Shown piece after piece: positions 32,977-45,226 of a stretch of 64,000 bases of DNA. The stretch's first letter is position 1. Each line of letters begins with the position of its first letter. The stretch lies in assembly GCF_002775205.1 (NCBI RefSeq), contig NC_036453.1, positions 12,666,594-12,730,593 of the forward strand, written 5' to 3'. The notes beneath the pieces were generated by a model, which was not told where the DNA came from, searched no databases, and was given only the letters and a program-made list of their open reading frames with translations. The position numbers and the translations under genes are program-made. The DNA is from Xiphophorus maculatus (taxonomy: Eukaryota > Chordata > Actinopteri > Cyprinodontiformes > Poeciliidae).

Positions 32977-35900
32977 CTACGCCATGTAGATGAAGGTGTT
33001 TATGTCCGTCTCGTCCCTCTTTATGTACTTGTGGTCTATAAGCCACTCTATCTGCTCCTTGATCATCTTCTTCTGTGGTAAAAACATGTTCTTGAGGATC
33101 TCCACCAGCTCCGTCTGCAGCTGGGCGTTGTTGATGCGCTTCCGCATCTTCATGATCTGGATGATGGCCTCCTGCAGGAGGAGGACGGGAAGAGGAGGCG
33201 GAAAAGGAGGAGAGGAGGTGAAGCAACAGAACTCTAATGTGTTATCAGATTAAAGTCACTCATTAAAGTCATATCTTCCTCATTTTACTTTCCTAAAGGA
33301 CATATTTGTCATTTGCAACACGTCACGTTTTCAGCATGAGGTTAAGTCACATTAATTCAGCAACACAAGGTAAACAACCTTGAAATGTTGACATTTTGAA
33401 GCTGAAGACATTCTCTGTCTCAGCTAGCTACAATAACATCATGTCAAACTTAAAGAAGCATTTTGAGTCGAAGCACGGCGCGATCAGATTCAGACTGTTT
33501 TTCCTCCTGATAGACCGATAGACTCAGTTTGATTGGGAACCAAAGCTTCAACCTTTGTTCCATCTGCAGCTGCTGTGGTTCTTTCTCTCTGCTCTGAGTC
33601 AAACCAACCAAACCCTTTGAGCAACCTGTTCCCCTCCTGGCCTGTGGGGGCGCTGCACCAAGAACCTCTGAAGGAAACGACATGAAAACCTCTGAAGACG
33701 CTGAGAGTAATTTCTTTCTTCACCAAATAGAAACTACAATGGAGACGTCAGACTTCAGCGGTTGGAGGATTTCTCTTTAGTCTTTGGCTAAAGACCACGA
33801 GTCATTTCTCCTGCTAGCGCTAGGCTAACATGTTTGTTTTGGTTGCGTTTACCCAGAATGCCCTGCACTGAAGTCCACATGTCCACATTCATGCTGGTCC
33901 TTCTTACCTGAGTCCTGAGGATCCGGAGCTGGACGATGCCTTCGTTCTCCTCCTCTCTCATTCGCTCGGTGGTGAGCTGCAGCCGACCAATCAGGTTGAT
34001 CTTTCCTCTCTTCTGGACCTTTGAGTTTTTTCTGGAAACATTAAAAGTCACTGTAGGAGTCTGAGCTGTTCTGTTCAGGGAACGTATAGCTGAAGATCTG
34101 TGGATCTGAACAGCTGTACTCAAGTAGAGTCATTAAACGCACCGTGACACATTTAATGTGCTCATTTCTGTTCATTTTGATGATACATACTTACAGAAAA
34201 CAGAAAGCAAACCTCAAGTCCTCACAGTATCACGTCAAATCTATAACAAATTATTACTTCAATGGAGAGTTAAGTGGAAGGAAAAACTGTGGTAGAAGAA
34301 AAATCCACAAGCAACAGCCAGAATCATCAGAAGTACATATCCCTGTGTGTCAATGAAAAGTATTCACTCCTTTCAATGTTTTACCATTTTTATGGCTTTT
34401 AGAAATTAATCCAGAGCAACAAAATTTGACTTTTTAAAAAAAATAAAAACACTTAATAAATGAAAACTGATTTCTATAAATGACAATTAAATAAAAAATA
34501 TGTACGCATATTTGCTCCCTTTAAAGTGATTAACATTACCATTGGGTCTGTTGATTCATTCCACACACAGGGATATGTATTATTCTGGCTGTTGCTTGTT
34601 GAGTTTTTCCTTCCACTTAACTTTCCTTTCCAGAAGTCCTTTCTTTATCAATATGATGTGATTCTCTTAGGCTTTAAGGTTCGGGTTGCGTTACCTGTGA
34701 GCCAGAATTATTAAAAAATACATTCATGTAGTTTACGTTCTAATTTGAATTAAACTAAATTAACTTTTCTACGACACTGTAGGTTTATGACTTGCATCAG
34801 ACTAACTCTGGTTTGTGTTGTCTGGTAACAACTGCACTCCGTTTTTAATGTCTGACTCTCCTGAACATTTCTCTGCTCCTGTCTGAGCATCTTGTGTGAC
34901 GTAATGTGAGTCCCGTGCCGGTTGCTGCCCTGAGCTGCCCTGCCCTCCACACCTCCCTCCGCTTCCTTACATGAGAGAAAACTCCTGGTTGACGGAGAAC
35001 AGCGTTCCCTCTGCGAAGTCTTTGGGCGAGGACACCACCGGGTCGTACAGCAGAACCTGGCGCTTCAGCTTGGGGAACGCCACCAGCGACTGGAAGAGAC
35101 GGATCAGACCAGAACCGAGTCAGCCAATCCAAACCCAGCACCCCAAAGAACGTTACGGCTCTTTACCCAGAGCGTCCGTCGCAGCTCGGCGTCGGGCAGC
35201 TCCGTGGCCAGCTTCAGGTTCTCGAAGCTGATGCGTTCTCTGGGCCGCTGGTTCCAGGCGAACAGCACGGCCAGCTGAAAGGTCGTGACCTCCAGGTCGT
35301 ACTGGCCCACTTCGTTCTTGAAGGTGATCTGAAGGCGTGAGGCAGGTTGAGGGTTAGTTGGTTGAGCATTCTGCCGTGTCTGCTGCAGGTCAGCTGCACT
35401 CACGATGCCGTTGGACATGAGGTGGTGCCAGTGCAGCTTCCTGCCGCTGTGGTTCTTCTTGTAGAAGTCCTCCACCTCTGGGATCAGGTCCTCCAGCTCC
35501 GTGGGCAGAGACACAAACACCTTCTCGCTGCTGCGCGACCACGCGCCCGCGTTCAGGATCTTTATGTTCACCGAGTCCGCTGCAGGATGCAAACAGCTTC
35601 AGAAAAACACCAGCACCAGTTACCGCAATTATGCTAATATCGCCGAGACCATCACCAGACATAAATTAACTTATTTATTGTTTTGAGACGTTCTGGTTAC
35701 ACCTACTGGGTATCAACAAGGGTGAATTTAGTGCTTTAGCATTAGATTCTGCTAAGGACCATATTGTGTAGCGCTTTAGCATTAGCTCTAGCTAAAAATC
35801 ATGTTGGTAAAATGCTTTATCATTAGCTTCCACTGAATGCCATGCTGATATAATGCTTTAATGTTAGCTTCCACTAAACATTATGTTAGCGCAGGTCTTA

Positions 35901-38900
35901 GCTTTAGCTAAACTCTAACGTTTTAGCACTACCTTCAGCTAAATACTGTTTTGATATAGTGCTTTAGCATTAGCTTAAGCTAAACACTCTTGGTGTAGCG
36001 TGTCAGCAGCTCTAATGTTTATAATCTGTGCTTTAGGTCTAGTGCAGCTAACGTTTAAGCTAGCAGCGCCCACCGCTGCATATAAGGGACGGACAGTTTG
36101 ATCTGTGGCCTTGTTAAAACAGGCAGAGTGGGAAACCTGGTAACTCAGTCAGGCTGGTTCCCAAAAGTAAATCAAATATTTTCTTTTCTTTTCTCTTCAT
36201 TATCGTTTATATATTTTGAAGGTTTTGATCTGAACTGGCTGCAGGTTTATGAAATGTTTGAGCGCCCCCTGCAGGCTACCTCACTGAATATTCCTACTGT
36301 ATATAATCAGCCTGGCTGATCACCGTTTTTCTTGTATTTTGTTGGAACAATATGAGCGTATCATTCTCCGTAGGAGCGGTCCAAAGCCCGGTTCTGGTTC
36401 TGTGCGGCTGCGCTTACCTGGCAGCGCCAGCTTGTTGTGCTTGTGCATCTCCTTGAAGGACTGGTTGAGATCCTCGGACACCTTGATGTCCTGGAACATC
36501 CGGGCCAGCTTGTTGACGTAGTCCGCCGGCATCCCCACTTCCTGTCAGGAGAGATGACATCACAGCATCAGGTCCGGACCAGCAGACCCGCTCTGATCAG
36601 AACCGCGGGCTGAGTGTGGTACCCGGAGCCACTCCACCATGTTCTCCTCGATCTCGCTGTCGGCCGAGATGTCCAGGATGAGGCGGCGGGTCAGGTGGGC
36701 TTTGTGGTACCGCATAAACACGTCTTTGTTCTGGACGTACTTCAGAACCAGAAGCTGCACAAAGGAAACGGGTCGTTAGCACACCGAGCTCTGCTCAGGG
36801 ATCACATCCGGCTCGTTTCATGACCCAGATCAGGTTCTGAAGGATCGATCAGAAGATAAAGACTCATCATTGATTATTTTCCACCCACACAATCTGAAAA
36901 GTGTGAAGTGCATTTATTTTCTCATTAATTTCTCGAAAGCAATCGTGAAATTAATGTGAAAAGATGTTCGATATTATTTACTTTAAGATGCACTTTCTGA
37001 ATGCAGAGCAGCTGTGTGTTATTATTTAACAGTTTAGATCTTTATTTGAAGACTTCATAATTCATTTTATTTGTTGTTTTGTCTATCCGGTTTTTAAAAT
37101 GTCTTCCTGTGTTAAATGTTCATTAGAACTAAAAGTTTATTAATCTTTGTCAATGTGTTCCTGTATTCATTTTTATGCCATTACTTGAAAATGATCTTAA
37201 AACCACAATATTATTATGTTCGTAACTTCTGGGACATTTTATTGTCCAGTAAACCTTGTAATCATGACCCCGTCATTTTTCGGCGTCCGTCTCTTTAAAT
37301 CCCCTGCGGCGGCAGAACGTGGAGCGGCTGGGGGGGTATGAATACTTGTGGACTCACCACTTCCTTGAGCTTGGCCTCGATCTCCTCTGAGGTCAGCTTC
37401 TTGCTCAGCGGCGTCTTCCTCAGCAGCATGTCGCAGTAGTTGGCCAGCAGCTCCGGACACTTGGACTCCGGCTGAGTTTTCAGCCCCACCCTGTGAGCAG
37501 CAGGTCAGAGGTCAGAGGTCAGAGGTCAGCGCTGCCCAGAGGCGCAGCGTCAGCAACAGGAGCTCCTCTCACCCTTTCTGCTTCATGGGAAGCTCCAGCT
37601 TAAAGATGGTGGCGTCGTTCACCACGGCTTTGTACGCCTGCAAGAGAGGAAGCGTCAGAGGAAAACCTCATCGCCGCTTTTTTTTTTTTAAACGATTTTA
37701 TTTTTGTGTTTTTAGAGGAACCTGACTTTGTCTCTGGCGGTGAGGAAGCGCGGGTCGTCCTGGAAGGCTTCCTTCACCAGCCGACTGAAGCGGTTAAACA
37801 GAGTCAGCAGCTGCTCCACATATTTCTCTGAATCCTGCAGCAGGAAACATTTTAAACCATAAACATTTGTTCCGCTGTAAAGGAAGCAGAAGCTCCACAA
37901 TTATGACACGCTCAGCTGGTTCTTATGATCCAGGTGTTTTTACGGGTCGGATTCCCGGCAGGAAAACGCCGACTGGACCTGAGCAGGTCAAGAGTTTCTG
38001 TTTTTGCAGTGAACACTTTCCTAACATTTCCGTCAAGACATTTTTAAGAAAGTTTTGTCTGCACTGAGATATTATCAATAAAAGTAAAAATAAAATACCT
38101 TTGGGTGACATTTAGTGCTTCGCTAGTGTATATGACCTTATATTGTAAATCTCTCATAAATCAGAGTGTTTAGTTTGAGTGAATTCACAGAATGGAAGAA
38201 GTTTCTGGTTCTGATCTGGATCTGATGGCTGAACTGGTTAAACTGGTGGAGCTTTCCAGACCAGAGTGAACTTCCTGTGTGTGTGTGTCGCTCACCGAGG
38301 TGATGGTCTCGGCTGTCGCCACCATGTCGGCCAGGCCGGCGCTCATGATGTGCTCCTCCAGGTCCTTCAGCATCGGATCGATGCCGCTGGGAACTTTGTC
38401 CATCAGGGAGAACATGAGGTGGAGCTCTGGGGGTCAGAGGTCAATACAGGATTAGCTCAAATGTTTCAGAGAAGCTGTAGAAGCTCTGCTGCTTAAAAAA
38501 AAAAATCTGCACCAGAGCTGAATCGATTACTCAAGTAATCGATAGTATAGAGAGAAAAGATCATTTGCTAACAGAACAACACAGACGGAGCAGAATTAAG
38601 GCAAAACTGGACAAAAACACAAATAAAAAACCTTCATCAGTAAATATTTCAGCTTCAGCTGATGCACATTCTGCAGAAATAAATCTCTGCTTTCAATTAT
38701 TAATTGGTTAATCAAAATAAAATAAAACAAACAAATCTGAGCTTTTTACATGTTGAACTCAGAAGGATTTTTTTATCCTTTGCTACAAATGATGAAGCTT
38801 TCACTAACGGAATGCTGTTAGCGTATTTTAGGCAATAAAATGTTTATTTTCTTAACTTGAAAAATTAAATGAATTATTTCTTTATTTTCGTCTTTTAATG

Positions 38901-41900
38901 TATATTTTGTGGTGCTATGGAAATACTGGAGAATGTGCCAATTTTATTATCCGATTAATCATTAGAAAAGTCGATTAATCGTCAGAAGAATCTGTCACTA
39001 ATATAATGGTTGGTTGCGGCGTTTGACCTCCTGAGACGTTTTGTTTCTGATCCACACTTGGTTTATCCCGACCACAGCATTGGTCAGGACTCTCTAGTAA
39101 AACTGATTTTTAAACTCAGCGGAATTAAAAATAAAGTTTAATGATAATAAAAAAAATAAAGTCCCACTGATCCGTTTGGGTTATGGACTCACTGTCGGTC
39201 TCGTTTCGTTTGATCATGCCTGGACACTCGGCTAAGATGGTCTCCTTGAAGGACGTCACCAAAGCGTTTACGCAGCACTCCATCAGCTGCCGGCACATCA
39301 GAAATATCCAGTAAGAACATTTCATAACATTCATAACCATGTTTTATGATTTATCACTAAAATGTGGAGGTGAAACTCACAGCTTGGACGGAGTTGCAGT
39401 CGCGTCTCGTCTCCAGATATCGGAGCGCTCGCTTCTCCTCTTCCCTCAGCTTCGAGTCCGCCTGGGCAGAAAACCAGTTACAGAACCAAAAAAAACCCAG
39501 TGACAGAAACCAGAACCAGTTACAGAAACCAGAACCATGTTATCTCTCAGCAAACATGAAGGAATCACAAACACTTTTTTTTTCTCCGTGTCTGAAGTTA
39601 AATCGGAGAAAACTTTTCTTGTTTTAGTTTAGTTAGAATTACCAAAATTATTCCTATTAGCCATCCTGGCTGATTTCCTTTGACTTTTGTTTGTTTAAAA
39701 TTCATAAACATAAGAGACTCCAGTTAACTCAAATGTGTCAGTTCACATATCAGATCTTAGTGGAAGGAAACCATAAAGGTTTGACCGAAATAAAACTTTT
39801 GAATTCGATGAAAGTTACAAAAAAATTCCTAAAAAAAATGTCCTCAGTAGGTTTTCTGGCATTTGGCAAACAGAAATAATTTTGGTCATTTTTACTGACC
39901 CGAAACAAGAAAAGTTTGTTCCGTTTGTTAACTTCAGACAGAGAGAAAAAAAAAAAAAACGTTTTTACTGAGCGTGTGTAAATCTGTGGCTTCATGCGCT
40001 GAACTCACGTATTTCATGTAGTTCTGGACTCCGTTCTGCTGCAGGTAGGACGGCGCCTGGGTTCTGTAGAACCTCTCAGTGGAGTCCATGTACGCTTTCT
40101 CAAAGTTATCCCTGTAGATCTGCAGCTTGTCCTCAGGGTTGGAGCACAAGTTCACTGATCACAGAGAAAAATCAGCAAACAAAAAGAGAGAAATCAGCAA
40201 ATAGCAGGAGACTAGAAAAAAAACAAAAAAAACCAGAGAGGTCAGAGAGCAGCTGGCAGCATCTGGAGTCCAGCAGCCAATCACGTCGGCCCGTTAACCA
40301 GGTGGTTCTGTTGCTCAGAGTCTCATAAATGTGTCGGTTTAGCTGAGTAAAGGCTGCATGTGTTTCCTGAAGCACTCCACACCAAACTAATGCAGTAATA
40401 ACATCGTTTGGCTCAAGGAATCATTATGAGCGTTCAACTGGAACTGTGGCATATAATCACAACCCTATGGCAAGCCATCACTGTATTTATCCAATATCAG
40501 CCAGTAGTTGTGTAGGTAGTAACTCTACGTCAACATCTTCTTACTCCAGTAAAAGTAAAAAGTATCCTGACCAAGAAATGACTCAAAGAAGAGAAAAGAA
40601 GTGTTTGTTAAAAAGGCTCCAGAAAACTGAACAAAACAACATTAAATGTTTAAAGATTATTCATCAGATGGAGCAGAAACAAATTTATGTGGAAATGTTG
40701 GTGTTTTAAACATCAATATGGCAGTAATTCCTATAAATTAAATAACATAAGTGAGACACAGTCACAATAAACAATAAATAAATAAAAACGAGCTCATTAA
40801 TTTCCATTTGTATCATTTATTGTTTTTCTCTTTTTCATCAAAAACTGGTTTATAAAAGTTTCAGTTTAGAGTTTTGGCCTCAACTAGAACTATTCTTGAA
40901 GATTTCATAATTTATTTTATTTGTTGTTTGTGTTGCTTTCTATAGCCATTTAGAATATTTCAAATGTTTTCCAGCTGAAAAGTGTTAAAGTGTTAAATGA
41001 TCATTAGAATTTAAAGTTTGTTGATCTTTGAAAATGTGTTCTTGCATTAAAAGTGTCGTTATTTCCTGATTGATTATTGCGACCGGCCCGACGATGCAAG
41101 GTCCTGATTTTCTGAGAAGCAGAACTTGTGTTTCCTTTACTCGCTGTAAACGACAATCCTCCAAACGAACAATATATTCCTGCTGATGTGGAACGAATGT
41201 AAAAACTAGACTGCGTCAATTATTGTGATTTGTCGTGTTGAACGTTAAGAGTTTGTGAGTTTAGGAAAAGCCGGCAGAAGCAGAGATGATTGAAGTTTGT
41301 CACCGTAGGACTCCCGTACTCCGATGACGAGCTGCGAGTCGAAGGCCTCGCCCAGCCGCTCGGCGTGGACCAGCTTCATGGCGCTGTCCTGCAGACGACT
41401 CTTGATGTTGGAGAAGATGGACTCGTTCCACGTGTCCAGCATGAGCTGCAGTCAGTCAGGAGGGGGGAGAGTCAGGAGAATGGGTCGGAACCGGAGGCGG
41501 GTCAGAACCGGACAGCGGCTCACCTTGCGGACGATGCTGTCCTCCACGCTGGACTTCTTGTTGCTGCCCTGCTTGCCCATCAGAGTGATCTCCAGCTGGC
41601 AGAAGGGCTTGGGCAGGATGTCGCACTGAGTGAAGAACTTCCTCCACTCCGCGATGTAGGCCTTGAGGAGCGCCGTGTCGTCCTGGTGACTCAGCACCCG
41701 CTGCGAGACCAAACACACCACCATGTCTTAAAGGCACAAAGCGCCATTTCAGTAACTATGTTTCCTTCAGGTGGTATAAAAATACTACTTATAGAATTTT
41801 GGCTTAAAACTTATTTTCCTTCCTGATTTAAGGCCTTGAAATTGGGCCTCTGTCTCTTTAAGAACTCCTGCTCTTTCTGAATCATCACCCCAACATGGCT

Positions 41901-43775
41901 CCTCTATTAACCCTTTAACGTTTTTGCCAGAGAAGTAGCTCCCATAATGGGCTCAGAGGGTGTTTGCTAATTGCTGCTGGCTAGTCTGAAGGAGGTTCGG
42001 CTCGAAGACGGGGCGATGTTCACCCAGGTGTTTTGCTCAGGTGAATTGTTGCCATGGAGATTAAAGGATTTCCCCTTGTGTTGTTGATGAGGGATTAACA
42101 TCATGACATGAAGAAAAGCTAAAAAAAATTGTTTTTCATGATACTGTCCCCTTAAGAGCAGATTTTCTGTTATAACAACATGATTATAACAGTTTAACCA
42201 GAAAGACGAGCAGGGCGCCTTACTGCCTGAGCCTGTTTGATGAAGTCTAGGATGTCCTCCTTCAGCGCCTGGTGGATCTTAGCGGGTCCTTTGTCGTCCC
42301 ACAGGCAGACCGCATGGACGTCCCTGCAGAGACAACCGGGAGACACAAGGTGGCGCCCACAGGAAGCAACACAGGCGGTGAGAGTTACAAGAAGACTCAC
42401 GAGAAGAGGTCGAACCACTGCTGCTTGGTGACGGACTCCTGGCGCAGCAGCTTCAGGACGATGGGGCGCATCAGGTCCCATTTATCCTCAAACTGGAGGG
42501 AGCCTTTGTTCTGGAGACAGACAGAGGAGGAGCACAAACTACAGCATGCTCTTTATATCAGACCTATTCTCGCTATTTATGTTCACTAATAAACAAAAAC
42601 TTTAATTCATAACTGCGGCATCTTAAACCAGAAACCCTCATCCATCTCTCATTATCTCTGAGCCTAAAGGGAACGATCTATACTTATAGATCTATTGTTA
42701 TAGAAACTAGAGATCAGGCTGACCTCTGACCTGAACCTTCAGAGCCACATAAAGATTTTTTCCAAAGTGGGTCTTCTATCAGCTGAAGAATATTTCCAGG
42801 CTCAGAGGACTGATGTCCCAGCATCAGAGAAACTCATCCAGATGTTTGTCTTGTTGATTACTGCAGCAGCGTCTTCACAGGTCTGAGAATAAACTTTAAA
42901 GTGCTGCTGTTTATAGATCACTGAATGGCTTAGCATTCATTAAAGATCTGCTGCTGCTGGATCAGCCTTCAGACCTCTCAGGTTCTGGCTCTGCTCTGCA
43001 TCCAGAACCAGAACCAAACATAGAGAAACGGCATTCAGCTTCTATTCACCACAAATCTGGAACAAACATCCAGAAAACTGAAAAACAGCTGAAACGCTGA
43101 GTTCCTTTAAGTCTAGACTAAACACCCGCCTGATCAGAGCCGCTTTTCATTCATAACATCTGGAATATGAACTGATTCTAATCTGGATTACAACTTTCCA
43201 TTCCTTGTCTTTGTTTTACTGCTGTAATGTTTGTTGTCATTTACAAGTTGAATTGTTCTGCTGCTGAAACACAAATAAACTTGGCTAAACTGGATGAAGG
43301 ACAACATAAACTGACTCCTTCAGATTAAATGATTTGTTCTGACCAAACCTCGTCTCTGCCCAGCTGACAGAATCAGTTTATCAGGGGACAACATGAGGAG
43401 GCTGACAGCTGATCCATGGACCTCCTGCTGGGTCTGGAAGAACCGTCACATCTACTGAATGTCAGCGGATCAGATCTGAGACCAGCCCAGAAGGAGACCC
43501 AGGCAGAACATCCCATTCAGAACCAAGTTCTGTTCCCCACCGGGTCCCGTTGTTTCTGCTTTATTTCCCCACAGCTAGCTGTGCTTTAGCCCCTGAGTTT
43601 AGCTGCTACAACCCGGAGGAGCGGCCCTGACAGCACCGCCGTGGCCCGGTGTTGTTCGGTAAACCCGGAGCGGAACCGCTGCGGTACCGCGGACCGGACG
43701 GCCGCTGCAGTCAGCCGACAGACCACATCATTGAATTGAGGTTCCTACCTTCAGCAAATTAGACGGCGCCGCCAT
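32977..43775 (-). CDS. CUL5: Cullin-5, complete, 19 coding exons
   Basis: Coding exons, 5' to 3': 43775-43749, 42510-42401, 42323-42224, 41700-41524, 41445-41304, 40154-40009, 39461-39381, 39286-39193, 38426-38296, 37834-37727, 37637-37573, 37490-37358, 36754-36623, 36541-36418, 35579-35404, 35328-35167, 35089-34971, 34031-33908, 33171-32977. Phases agree at every junction, giving 2346 nt and 781 aa (human 780 by recall). The ATG context is AACATGG. Cullin repeats lead into the cullin homology domain and a C-terminal winged helix. The neddylation site is in the last exon (IIQIMKMRK, Lys about 725), and the protein ends INTFIYMA. CUL5 scaffolds SOCS-box/Elongin B-C/RBX2 ubiquitin ligases in cytosol and nucleus. 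Exon 10 has a weak GTCAGG donor. No break was found. Confidence 0.96.
35728..36020. repeat. Degenerate tandem repeat in CUL5 intron 14
   Basis: About six diverged units of 40-60 bases built on GCTTTAGCATTAGCT and CAGCTAAAC words. It is AT-rich and ancient. Confidence 0.6.
36260..36276 (-). promoter_or_regulatory. CTCF-like motif in CUL5 intron 14
   Basis: On the minus strand CCTGCAGGGGGCGCTC closely matches the vertebrate CTCF core (CCAGCAGGGGGCGCTG type). Confidence 0.4.
36880..37265 (+). mobile_element. hAT-like MITE copy in CUL5 intron 12
   Basis: It shares AAGACTTCATAATTCATTTTATTTGTTG, TTTTATGCCATTACTTGAAAATGATC and TTCTGGGACATTTTATTGTCC words with the family at 17.2, 40.8 and 58.9 kb. 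The left end is eroded. Confidence 0.6.
38513..38998. mobile_element. hAT-like MITE in CUL5 intron 8
   Basis: The left end AGAGCTGAATCGATTACTCAAG and right end GTCGATTAATCGTCAGAAGAATCTGTC suggest a degenerate terminal inverted repeat (TCGATTA). Such AATCGATTA MITEs are common in fish. No target duplication was seen. Confidence 0.5.
40710..41090 (+). mobile_element. hAT-like MITE copy in CUL5 intron 5
   Basis: It contains TTTCCATTTGTATCATTTATTGTTTTTCTC, TTTTGGCCTCAACTAGAACTATTC and GTGTTCTTGCATTA, the same family as 17.2 and 58.9 kb. Confidence 0.6.
42690..43290 (+). mobile_element. L2-like LINE 3' end in CUL5 intron 1
   Basis: Decayed plus-strand coding matches an L2-type RT C-terminus: a T-A-A-A-S segment, ETAFSFYSPQIWNKHPEN and SSFKSRLNTRLIRAAF. 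It is followed by the 3' UTR and an AATAAACTTGGC end. Many stops are present. Confidence 0.7.
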
Positions 43776-43870
43776 GTTTCCTCAACTTATCCTCTCGGAA
43801 AATCTCGCGTCAACATCAAAAGTGGGGAAATATGCTGCGTTCGAGTCCCCTCGGATTTTTCAGGTTGAAA
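43590..43870 (-). promoter_or_regulatory. CpG-rich region at the CUL5 start
   Basis: GC- and CpG-rich sequence surrounds the first coding exon (for example GGTACCGCGGACCGGACGGCCG), unlike the AT-rich flanks. This fits a CpG-type housekeeping promoter. The exact start site is not visible. Confidence 0.5.
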
Positions 43871-43875
43871 CTGGG

Positions 43876-44915
43876 CAGAGGTTCGCGGCTGTTGGCGGTA
43901 ACTAGCTAGTATGTTACATTTTACTGGAACCAATACTTTCAGAAGTAGCGCTAGGATACTGTTCTTTCTATATTGATGTCTGTAATACTGTTATTCTTAC
44001 TTGAGTTGAATTTCTGAATCCTCCACCAATTAAGAGTAACTTCACATGTTTTAACCAAAATTACATGAGACACAGTTATAGTTTGTGTTAAACAGCAAAC
44101 TTGTTGTTGTACTGTTGTTGTCCATCCACTGAGGGCTGCACAATGTGTTGCAAATATATCGTCATCGCAATATCACTGTGTGGCAATGTTTATATCATGC
44201 ACTGAAATACCATTTTTCACACTAAAGTAATATTTCGATGTTGGTTGTTTTTGATATGGGCGGTTGCCCAAGGAGGCATTAGAAAGGGACACGTCGCCCA
44301 AAAACTATAAAATAGATTATGTCTAATCTTTGACTGGTTCAATTCAAATGTAAAAATATAAAATCAGCAGAAATCCGTAGAGGAGTGTAATTACTTTTTC
44401 ACAGCGCTGTTATTAATTGTGGCATTTCTTTAATAAATAGACAGAAACTGAACTTCTGCTGGCCTCCATGTAGGGATTGACCCGGGTTTTTCCCCTCAGC
44501 ACCGTCTGGTAGGCGTTGCTGCAACAGGCAGATTTTCACACAGATCCCACTGAGTCGGATCAGAATCAGAACGGATCGGAACGGTCTCAGGGGAACTTCC
44601 TGCTCCGTCTGCACCTCAGTGTTTGTTATCATTCCTTGTTCTGCCTGACAAACGTGGATCAAGGTTTCCCACGTCAGCAGGAGGGATTTCAACCCGCGTA
44701 GAAAAACAACAGAGCAGATAATCAGAACGCAAACAACACAGCTGCTGAGACCGAAAGGAGGATTTTCAGAAAACTGAAGCAATATTTTAAAATCCTGGGT
44801 AATTTCTAAGTTGGTCTGCTTTCAGGTAATGTTAATATTCACCACCAGGACAGGAGTCTGCCTGGGAATTGTGCAGAGCTGTTAAACAAACACCTTCTGC
44901 CATCAGTTCACTGTG
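43876..44915. other. Spacer upstream of CUL5
   Basis: No gene recognised. A minus-strand open frame at 44,782-44,399 (127 codons) has no known domain. A GGGCGGTTGCCCAAGG word (about 44,260) resembles GGGCAACCGCCCAGGG near 28,376. Confidence 0.4.
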
Positions 44916-45226
44916 CAGAGCCGGCCCAAGGCACATATGAGTTAAGCAGCTGCCACAGCACAAGGGTTAGCATGATAAATATATATGCATATTTAAAAAT
45001 ACAAACTAAATGCTATTGCACATGGAAAAACAGTTTATTTTTATAGTTGTTACCCAAATAATAGGTTAATATCTTCCTGCTGCCACTGTGGGGAAATATA
45101 TCAAACTTGTTAACTTACTTTACTTTTCTGTATTTTTATTATTCATCAGCTGGCGTTACTTTCAAATAGTTAAAATAATATTTCACACTTAATGCCAGGG
45201 CCCCAAAAAGGCTTTGGCCGGCCCTG
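44916..45226. mobile_element. hAT MITE, 311 bp, CAGAGCCGGCC termini
   Basis: The left end CAGAGCCGGCCCAAGGC and right end GCTTTGGCCGGCCCTG are inverted repeats. The flanks TCACTGTG and TGCCTGTG match at six of eight positions, a decayed 8-bp target duplication. A related terminus lies at about 57,228. Confidence 0.75.

Noticed and set aside
32834-33226. 130-aa minus ORF in the CUL5 last exon
   Set aside because: It is an alternative frame of the CUL5 exon; the cullin frame shows the family motifs and correct splice phases.
44399-44782. 127-aa minus-strand ORF
   Set aside because: No recognised domain, no splice context, no paralogue in the window.
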